Shown here one piece after another: positions 7,481-12,598 of a DNA stretch of 21,299 nucleotides (positions are counted from its first letter, which is position 1; the number at the start of each line of letters is the position of its first letter). The notes under the pieces are model-generated. The model worked only from the letters and a program-made list of their open reading frames with translations, had not been told where the DNA came from and did not search any database. A program made the translations under genes and the position numbers. This DNA comes from a virus, in the IMG/VR virus record IMGVR_UViG_3300044629_000016, positions 1-21,299 of that record, one strand, 5' to 3'.

Positions 7481-8170
7481 CTACCGCTGAACACCGAGCG
7501 ACCCAGTGAACACAAATGGATGCGGGAACAGTTCCTCCGCCTGCTCAATAGCCTGATCTGCCCAACCCTCAGCCTCAGCCGCCAACGCAACCGCCTCAGC
7601 CTCGTAAGGCACTATGCCTGCGTATTGCACAATAAACGGGCCCGCAGTCACCGCAGCGTAAGTGGCAGGCCCCGAAGCCAGAGCCGAGTACGTCAGATAG
7701 GCCAGCATCAAGCCGCCATAATCGACAAGCACCTTGATACCGGCAGGCGAGTAACTAATCTTCGCCTCTTCCTCAGTGACCACGCCCTCCTCAAGGACAT
7801 AGGCCTGATAAGAAGCCAACTCGCTGAAAGCCTCGCCCGTGTAGGCCGGAACCAAGGAAGTCATCTTCACAGTGGTAGTGGCCTCGGGCAGTGCCGCCTG
7901 CCAAGTGCGGCCACCAGCAAAAGCCTCAGTGATGGTGTACACGAAAGACTCATTGAACTGAGGATCATCACTAGCCGGCAGCACAATCGAGAACTGGCCG
8001 AACGCATTGAGTGTCGCAGCGAATGAAGAAGGCACCATGATCTGATCGGCCAACTCGTTCCGCAGCGTCTTCGGCAGAGTGAAAGTCACTTGACCTGCGA
8101 CTGGGTCGCCCCGATAGTCGACATACTCACCCGTCACAGTCACCAGCGTGATGTTGCCAGCGATAGTCAA
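7481..8170 (-). CDS. Minor virion or tail-fibre protein (paralogous pair, copy 2)
   Basis: I choose TTG 8170-8168, one base after the upstream stop, giving 229 residues beginning MTIAGNITLVTVTGEYVDYR. The longer frame to 8344 runs through the upstream gene and gives an Arg/Leu-rich unlike sequence. The N-terminal domain matches the upstream protein closely: GEYVDYRGDPVAGQVTF against GQYVDVAGNPIAGQVKF, then LPASDD against LPATDD, and EAFAGGR against EAFSGGR. The C-terminal half has a helical Ala/Glu-rich segment (AVALAAEAEGWADQAIEQAE) and ends HPFVFTGSLGVQR. Both paralogues end with PFVF-x-G. This GxYxDxxGxPxxGxVxF domain is common in actinophage minor tail proteins. A short trimeric fibre is likely; this is inferred. 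Confidence 0.74.
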   Translation of the reverse strand: MTIAGNITLVTVTGEYVDYRGDPVAGQVTFTLPKTLRNELADQIMVPSSFAATLNAFGQFSIVLPASDDPQFNESFVYTITEAFAGGRTWQAALPEATTTVKMTSLVPAYTGEAFSELASYQAYVLEEGVVTEEEAKISYSPAGIKVLVDYGGLMLAYLTYSALASGPATYAAVTAGPFIVQYAGIVPYEAEAVALAAEAEGWADQAIEQAEELFPHPFVFTGSLGVQR

Positions 8171-8171
8171 A

Positions 8172-8717
8172 TCACACCCCCAGGAACACGAAGGGGTTGA
8201 GCACCTTAGCCTCGGCGGCCTCAGCCGCCGCCTGCGCCGCCGCTGTCTGAGCGGTCGCAGTGTTGATAGACGTAATGAGAGACGAAACCGTATCGGTAAC
8301 GTTCTCGATCGTGTCCACCCGAACCACCAGAGCGTTGAACACACTCAGCAACACATAAAGCGACACCTCATCGCCAGTGGACAACACCACTGGAACCTTG
8401 TCCGCAAGATTCTGATTAGCCGGCGACGCAGCCAACTGAATGTCATACACCCGGCCACCGGAGAACGCCTCCTCGACCCGATAAGTGAAGTTCACCGGAG
8501 ACAAAGACGCGTCATCCGTGGCCGGGAGCACCGCAGTGAACGTACCCGTCGCATCCAAGTCCACCGTGATCGTGTTCGGAATCACGATCTGGTTAGCCAC
8601 ACCATCGACCAGCACGGCGCGGGGCGTGAACTTCACCTGCCCCGCAATAGGGTTACCCGCAACGTCAACATACTGACCACCCAACGTCACCGTCGACAGG
8701 TTCGGGGTAAGCGGCAC
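8172..8717 (-). CDS. Minor virion or tail-fibre protein (paralogous pair, copy 1)
   Basis: GTG 8717-8715 has AGGAGG five bases upstream, giving 181 residues beginning MPLTPNLSTVTLGGQYVDVA. It holds the same N-terminal beta domain as its downstream paralogue (GQYVDVAGNPIAGQVKF, LDATGTFTAVLPATDD, YRVEEAFSGGRVYDI), followed by a helical segment rich in Ala, Thr and Gln (TAAAQAAAEAAEAKV) that could be a trimeric coiled coil, and the ending NPFVFLGV. The coiled coil plus short C-terminal tail suits a trimeric fibre. It is the first gene after the strong hairpin at 8739-8780. Function is inferred from the domain pattern seen in actinophage minor tail proteins. Confidence 0.75.
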   Translation of the reverse strand: MPLTPNLSTVTLGGQYVDVAGNPIAGQVKFTPRAVLVDGVANQIVIPNTITVDLDATGTFTAVLPATDDASLSPVNFTYRVEEAFSGGRVYDIQLAASPANQNLADKVPVVLSTGDEVSLYVLLSVFNALVVRVDTIENVTDTVSSLITSINTATAQTAAAQAAAEAAEAKVLNPFVFLGV

Positions 8718-8738
8718 AACACCCTCCTACATAAACCT

Positions 8739-8780
8739 AGCGGCGGGGCCAGCAGGGATCACCCGCTGAACCCCGCCGCT
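8739..8780 (-). terminator. Strong GC-rich hairpin after the capsid-linked genes
   Basis: Arms AGCGGCGGGG and CCCCGCCGCT (8739-8748 and 8771-8780 on the plus strand) are perfect 10-base complements, and the 22-base interior can fold further (CAGCGGG with CCCTGCTG, one bulge). On the minus strand it is followed by AGGTTTATG, a weak T-rich tract. It lies in the 83-base gap between the 139-residue protein gene and the first fibre gene. It may terminate or attenuate transcription, lowering fibre expression relative to capsid, or act as an RNA end-protecting hairpin. Confidence 0.6.
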
Positions 8781-8800
8781 CAGGCTGAACTAACTACCTA

Positions 8801-9220
8801 TCAGGTCAGGTCAACCCACAGGTAACGGAACGTGGCAGACGCCTCGTTGATCGGTGAAGCAGTCGCATTGACCGCGTACACCGTGACCGTGTTAGCGCCC
8901 GTCACAGCAGCACCCGCGAAGGCGAGTCCCGATGTGAGCGCCGGAGGGTTCACCACAACCATGTCACCGACAGCAGCGCCCGTGACCGTGATAGTGCCCG
9001 ACCCGGTAGCCCCGGCAGAAATCGACGGGAGGTCGATAGCGCCGGTGCCCGTGCTGATGCCCTTGACGGTGGAACCGCCACCCACGGCGAGCGTGCCCGC
9101 CGTGAGGTCACCGGTCACCGTCGCGTCGTCACCGACCGTGAGGTCATCGGTAGCGACCACATCATCGTCAGCGTGTAGCCGGCCGACAAGGGCCTCTCCC
9201 TGAGTGAGACGGTTAGACAT
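8801..9220 (-). CDS. Small virion protein with N-terminal beta repeats, likely head fibre or decoration
   Basis: This 139-residue protein starts at ATG 9220-9218, overlapping the capsid gene's TGA by one base. Residues about 20 to 50 repeat a short beta pattern (VVATDDLTVGDDATVTGDL, TAGTLAVGGGSTV), as in trimeric beta-helical fibre shafts. The rest, from KGISTGTGAIDLPSISAGA to ASATFRYLWVDL, follows a small beta-sandwich pattern (ITVTGAAVGDMVVVNPP, TVTVYAVNATASPIN) that recurs in phage head and fibre proteins. Its coupling to the major capsid gene suggests it is a capsid-attached fibre or decoration. It is followed by the hairpin at 8739-8780. Confidence 0.72.
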   Translation of the reverse strand: MSNRLTQGEALVGRLHADDDVVATDDLTVGDDATVTGDLTAGTLAVGGGSTVKGISTGTGAIDLPSISAGATGSGTITVTGAAVGDMVVVNPPALTSGLAFAGAAVTGANTVTVYAVNATASPINEASATFRYLWVDLT

Positions 9221-10197
9221 CAGGCCACCGCGCTCGCGAAGTAGACGCCGAGGTCGCTGGACACGACCTTGTTGTCGAACGCAACCTCAGCCTCGACACG
9301 ATCCGCCTTGAGGGCGTCCATGCGAATCTGAGAGGTGCCGACCGTCTGGCCGAGGCCACCCGACACACCAGTCCACGAGAAGATGTAGCCGGCGGACGGG
9401 GTGAGCAGGCCGGGGTTCGGGGCGACGTGGCCGAGCCACGCAACCTTGCCCACGTTGAACGAGTAAGCGCCAGTGGCACCCTCGTTGTTCGTGGCCCGGA
9501 TCGACTTGGCGACGAGCACGCGGTCCACCTCGAACATGCGGGCGAGCATGTCGCTCGTCACCACAGAAGAAGAGGTGTACTTGATGCGGTCGACGATGTC
9601 GGGGTGATGACGCAACTTGCGGAACGTCTCGTACCCGAGGACGAGGGTGTTGGCCTCGAAACCCGTGGTCGAGAGGATCTGCGCCTTGCCGCCCTCAACG
9701 TCCTCGATCGGATCGGAGTTGGCGTAGTCGCTCCACTGCTTGAACTCGTCCGTGGAGGGAGCGCCGGCAACACCGGTGTAGTCCTTGCCCCAGACCGAAG
9801 TGGTCATGTAGTCGGACACGAACTGGACCTCGCGACGGAGCAGAAGACGCTGCGTCACGAACTCGGCAGCCTCGCGAAGCGGGTTCAGCGGGCTGTCCGA
9901 GTTGGCCTTCGTCTGATCGCCGACATCCTTGTGGAACGCCCACACGTCAGCCGAGTAGGTCGCGGTGCTCAGGTTGTAGCCCGAGCCAGCCGACTCGGTT
10001 GCGTCGGCGCGGCGCTGGGCCTCGTCGCGGAACCAGTCGTTCTTCGTGTAGACGAAGTACTTGTCCGACTTCTTGTCCACCGGGACAACCGGGAAGACCT
10101 TGTCGGCGATGAAGTTCTCCGACTTCTGCATGTACGCGACCGAGATGTTGGTCAGGATCGCGTCGATGTGAACATTGTTCACGTTCGGCTGTGCCAT
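9220..10197 (-). CDS. Major capsid protein (HK97 fold)
   Basis: This 325-residue protein starts at ATG 10197-10195 with AAGGAG nine bases upstream. It begins MAQPNVNNVHIDAILTNISV and shows a pattern I recognise from major capsid proteins of many uncultured and alphaproteobacterial or actinobacterial phages: FIADKVFPVVPVDKKSDKYF, YTKNDWFRDEAQRRADATES, VWAFHKDVGDQTKANSDSP, FVTQRLLLRREVQF, a middle LVLGYETFRKLRHHPDIVDR and a C-terminal RMDALKADRVEAEVAFDNKVV. There is no long N-terminal delta domain, consistent with a separate scaffold gene upstream. The gene order scaffold, decoration, major capsid is the usual one. It assembles the icosahedral shell around the portal. Confidence in identity is high from sequence pattern and context together. 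Confidence 0.92.
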   Translation of the reverse strand: MAQPNVNNVHIDAILTNISVAYMQKSENFIADKVFPVVPVDKKSDKYFVYTKNDWFRDEAQRRADATESAGSGYNLSTATYSADVWAFHKDVGDQTKANSDSPLNPLREAAEFVTQRLLLRREVQFVSDYMTTSVWGKDYTGVAGAPSTDEFKQWSDYANSDPIEDVEGGKAQILSTTGFEANTLVLGYETFRKLRHHPDIVDRIKYTSSSVVTSDMLARMFEVDRVLVAKSIRATNNEGATGAYSFNVGKVAWLGHVAPNPGLLTPSAGYIFSWTGVSGGLGQTVGTSQIRMDALKADRVEAEVAFDNKVVSSDLGVYFASAVA

Positions 10198-10226
10198 CGT
10201 TACTGCTCCTTATCTCTCTAGGCCCG

Positions 10227-10622
10227 TCAGGACGCCCGGTGAGGGGCGGCGCAGTTGACGACGGCGGTTGCGATTTCGTTGTCGGCGCCAGCGGCGAGGA
10301 TCACGGTGCCGACGACGTACTCAGTCGTGTCGGTGCCGGGAACCTTGGCGTCCGCCTTGCCTGCGTTGTTGGTTCCGATCAGGGTGCCAACGGTCAGCGC
10401 GGCGGAGGCGACGATCTTCGTGCCACCGGCCACAACGATCTCGGCCTCCTGGCCCTCAAGGGGCGCGTTCTGAAGCACGCCGATCGGCTTGTCGGTGGCG
10501 CCGTTGCACACGGTCACGACACCGCCCGTACCAATCTCGACGAACTTGTACTGAGCGGCGCTGAGGTCAGCCCCCGCGACGAGGGTGATCTTCAGCGAGT
10601 AGTTGTTGATCTCGTATGCCAC
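10227..10622 (-). CDS. Capsid decoration protein, DUF2190-like
   Basis: This 131-residue protein has a GTG start at 10622-10620 and begins MAYEINNYSLKITLVAGADL. The segments DLSAAQYKFVEIGTGGVVTV, ATDKPIGVLQNAP, AEIVVAGGTKIVASAALTVG and YVVGTVILAAGADNEIATAV form the repeated beta pattern of DUF2190-type small proteins found just before major capsid genes. Such proteins bind the outside of the mature shell and stabilise it. The length is normal for the family. Position between scaffold and capsid genes supports this. Start choice is simple: the stop of the scaffold gene lies five bases upstream. Confidence 0.85.
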   Translation of the reverse strand: MAYEINNYSLKITLVAGADLSAAQYKFVEIGTGGVVTVCNGATDKPIGVLQNAPLEGQEAEIVVAGGTKIVASAALTVGTLIGTNNAGKADAKVPGTDTTEYVVGTVILAAGADNEIATAVVNCAAPHRAS

Positions 10623-10627
10623 GGCGA

Positions 10628-11440
10628 TCAGCCCTTCTTCTCGGCGAGGTACTCGGTGTAGAGAGCCGGATCGCTGACGAACACGTCAGAGAGAGCCTGC
10701 TCGAAAGTGGCTGAGGTGCCGTCAGCGACAGCAGCCTTAGCCAGCGACTCCGCCTTGTGGAAAGCGGAGCCAGTCTGAACGGGCGTTGAGCCGATCTCGC
10801 TGAAGATGTCAGCAGACTCGACCTTCGCATTGGCCGCGAGCAGCGTGCTCTCGACCGACTTCGCCAGGGCCTCGTCGACCTCGGCAAGGCGACGCAGCGC
10901 CGGGCCGACCTGATCGGCGTCAAGACCGAGAGCCCCGTAGGTCTCGCGGGCCTTCACGACCGCGTCAGCGTCAGCACGCTCTGCACGCTCCTTGAGAAGT
11001 GTGGCCTCGGCAGCCTCGGCCTTAGCCATGGCCTCCTGCGCCTGCTTCTCCATGACCTCGAACGCCTTACGAACAGACTCAGGCGCAGCCTTCATCATGT
11101 CCTCGTCGTCCTCGGGCTCTTCCTCATCCGAATCGCCACGGGAGGCCATCTCCTTCTCCATATCGGCGATCCGCGACTCGGCAGCGGCGAGAGCCTTCAG
11201 GGCCTCGTCGAGCCGATCCTCGGTGCTCTTCTCCATGTGGCCCTCCTGGGCGTCGGTGGACGGCACCTCCTCTTCGGAGGTGTCAGGTTCCTCGGTGATC
11301 TGCTCCATCGCTGCCACAACAGCGTCAGGGTCGGCCGCCTTCATGACGAGCCACCCCTCGGCAAGGTGAGCAGGATGATCGACGCCGGATGTCTCTTCGA
11401 TAGCAAGATTGACCATCTTGCGCGTACGGCGACGCTCCAC
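10628..11440 (-). CDS. Capsid scaffold-like protein with XkdF-type N-terminal segment
   Basis: I choose GTG 11440-11438 because TTTAGGAGG stands five bases upstream; the product is 270 residues. The N-terminus MVNLAIEETSGVDHPAHLAE followed by GWLVMKA matches a short motif (EESGVDxPAx...VMK) often found at the start of phage scaffold or protease-linked proteins. Residues about 75 to 190 are strongly acidic, Ala/Glu/Lys-rich and helical (a long coiled coil), and the C-terminal 60 residues (FSEIGSTPVQTGSAFHKAES) are less charged and probably bind the capsid. This is the normal composition of an internal scaffold that is removed at maturation. It lies between the protease region and the decoration and capsid genes. 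The hairpin at 11461-11495 lies just upstream. Confidence 0.78.
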   Translation of the reverse strand: MERRRTRKMVNLAIEETSGVDHPAHLAEGWLVMKAADPDAVVAAMEQITEEPDTSEEEVPSTDAQEGHMEKSTEDRLDEALKALAAAESRIADMEKEMASRGDSDEEEPEDDEDMMKAAPESVRKAFEVMEKQAQEAMAKAEAAEATLLKERAERADADAVVKARETYGALGLDADQVGPALRRLAEVDEALAKSVESTLLAANAKVESADIFSEIGSTPVQTGSAFHKAESLAKAAVADGTSATFEQALSDVFVSDPALYTEYLAEKKG

Positions 11441-11460
11441 AGATCCTCCTAAACCAGACA

Positions 11461-11495
11461 CGGGCCGCCAACCCCTAAGTAGGGGCGACGACCCG
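11461..11495 (-). promoter_or_regulatory. Two-part hairpin upstream of the scaffold gene
   Basis: Minus-strand CGGGTCG pairs with CGGCCCG (seven pairs, one G-U) and the inside CCCCTA pairs with TAGGGG. It ends about 12 bases before the ribosome binding site of the scaffold gene. There is no T tract after it, so a simple Rho-independent terminator is less likely than an RNA stability or processing element. Confidence 0.5.
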
Positions 11496-11510
11496 CAGGT
11501 CTCGATGAGG

Positions 11511-11675
11511 CTAGGTTAGCACGATCCCTGTCCCCCGAGAGGGTTGCGAAACGGGTTGTGCGGATGCTAAGGCAAGGCCGACAGCCCAGCCGGCGATGAA
11601 GCCGCAGCCGAGCCACGCCGCCACTGCGACGACAGCGACCCCCGTCTCAGGGGTCCACGAGTTCCGTAGGTCCAC
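11511..11675 (-). CDS. Possible small single-span membrane protein
   Basis: An open frame from GTG 11675-11673 to TAG 11513-11511 codes 54 residues and overlaps the end of the upstream gene by 29 nt in another frame. Residues about 11 to 39 form one uninterrupted hydrophobic segment (TGVAVVAVAAWLGCGFIAGW and AVGLALASA), flanked by a short charged N-terminus and a polar tail of about 15 residues. No clear ribosome binding site precedes the start, so coupling to the upstream gene would be needed. It fills otherwise empty sequence between the protease group and the scaffold. It could be a small membrane protein, or a chance frame in high-GC sequence, where Ala/Val/Gly-rich frames are common. Confidence 0.4.
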   Translation of the reverse strand: MDLRNSWTPETGVAVVAVAAWLGCGFIAGWAVGLALASAQPVSQPSRGTGIVLT

Positions 11676-11892
11676 CGTTGAACACCACTACGGGCTTGCT
11701 GCGGACTCGTCCACGGGAAGCGGACAGGCGAATGTCGACCTGCTCGGCGGGGAACGCCCGCATCGCGAGGAGGAACTCGGGGGAAAGCAACTGTGCACAC
11801 CACGCCGCCACAACAGGGGGTATGTCGGGTGAGTCGAGGGCAGCCTTGACCACGTCCCGCTGCATCATCCGAGTGACTCCCGCAGCATCCAC
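11647..11892 (-). CDS. Small hypothetical protein after the protease
   Basis: GTG 11892-11890 follows GGAG by four bases and gives 81 residues; the ATG at residue 9 (MMQRDVVKAALDSPDIPP) is a second candidate start, with GGGAG eight bases upstream. The sequence has a helical first half (VVAAWCAQLLSPEFLLAMRA), then a basic segment RLSASRGRVRSKPVVVFNGG. I recognise no family. It lies 16 bases after the protease gene and is likely in the same operon. A structural or regulatory part in capsid maturation is possible from position only. Confidence 0.55.
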   Translation of the reverse strand: MDAAGVTRMMQRDVVKAALDSPDIPPVVAAWCAQLLSPEFLLAMRAFPAEQVDIRLSASRGRVRSKPVVVFNGGPTELVDP

Positions 11893-11908
11893 TCTTCTCC
11901 GGGCAGAC

Positions 11909-12574
11909 TCACTCGGTCTCCTCCAAGTCGACGAACAGTCTCTCGGCGCGTCCCCCAATAGAGTAGCCCCTGATCTTGCCGCCCTTGACTAACTCCCACG
12001 CCCACGGCTTCCACTTCACGCCGAGGAACACGGTGTTAGCGGGGAACGACACCGGTTCATGCGTGTCCTCACCGGTCGCGGCCTTCTTCATCATCGGCAC
12101 CTGCACCTCGTAAGGCCACGTCATCACCTCGACCCACTCCCCAGCGACCTCATCCCGGTCATGCTGAAGACGGATCCGGCGGTCGCCGCCCTTGACGTAA
12201 TCCCACACGGCCTTCTGCAACTCTTGCGCGTCGGTCCACTCAGAGTGGGCGTCGAGACGGTCGGGGATGTACATGGGGCCGAGGGTGAACATCTCCTCAG
12301 AGACGGCCTTGGACACCTCGAAGTCGCCGACACTCTTCGCCACCTCGGGGGTGAAGGCGTCAACAGCGAACAGGCGGGCCTGCTCCTCGGTGATCTCTTC
12401 GAGGCGCGGGTCACCGTCCACGATGTACAGGGCGAGACGTGGGTAGTCGACCCACTGCTTCTCGACGATGTCCCACAAGTAGGTGTCAAGGGTCTGGGCT
12501 TCGTCGTCTTGCTCCATGCGGAACAGGGCGTAGATGCCTTGCTCGTCGACTTTCCCGAACAGTCTGGTAACCAT
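11909..12574 (-). CDS. XkdF-like (Peptidase S78-type) capsid maturation protease
   Basis: I choose ATG 12574-12572, which has GGAG four bases upstream, over the GTG one codon earlier; the product is 221 residues. The N-terminal 90 residues are a less familiar domain. The C-terminal part follows the pattern of XkdF-type putative serine proteases: LGPMYIPDRLDAHSEWTDAQ, then LQHDRDEVAGEWVEVM (H138 and the E-rich VE segment) and LVKGGKIRGYSIGGRAER (S205 in GYSIGG). His and Ser are the residues expected for catalysis in this fold. The likely role is cleavage of scaffold and capsid-associated proteins in the procapsid. Its place between the multi-domain proteins and the scaffold fits. Whether the His-rich motifs upstream are its targets is unknown. 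Confidence 0.82.
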   Translation of the reverse strand: MVTRLFGKVDEQGIYALFRMEQDDEAQTLDTYLWDIVEKQWVDYPRLALYIVDGDPRLEEITEEQARLFAVDAFTPEVAKSVGDFEVSKAVSEEMFTLGPMYIPDRLDAHSEWTDAQELQKAVWDYVKGGDRRIRLQHDRDEVAGEWVEVMTWPYEVQVPMMKKAATGEDTHEPVSFPANTVFLGVKWKPWAWELVKGGKIRGYSIGGRAERLFVDLEETE

Positions 12575-12584
12575 CACTCTCCTT

Positions 12585-12598
12585 CTACCCCCAGTTTA
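12585..12598 (-). promoter_or_regulatory. Recurrent CTAnCCCCnGTTA site 2
   Basis: Plus strand CTACCCCCAGTTTA; minus strand TAAACTGGGGGTAG, directly before AAGGAG of the protease gene and overlapping the stop of the 870-residue gene. Confidence 0.35.

Noticed and set aside
8171-8344. Upstream extension of the gene at 7481-8170
   Set aside because: The extension lies fully inside the upstream gene, is Arg/Leu-rich and unlike the paralogue's start; TTG 8170 fits the paralogue alignment.
8148-8825. 225-residue plus-strand open frame opposite the fibre paralogue
   Set aside because: Arg/His-rich mirror frame across the hairpin and gap; no signature.
1-9220. Diversity-generating retroelement
   Set aside because: No reverse transcriptase, template repeat or adenine-biased variable repeat pair can be seen in the window, and paralogue differences are spread over the whole domains.
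9427-10221. 264-residue plus-strand open frame opposite the major capsid gene
   Set aside because: The opposite strand codes a clear major capsid protein, and this frame is a Val/Arg/Leu-rich shadow without a ribosome binding site.
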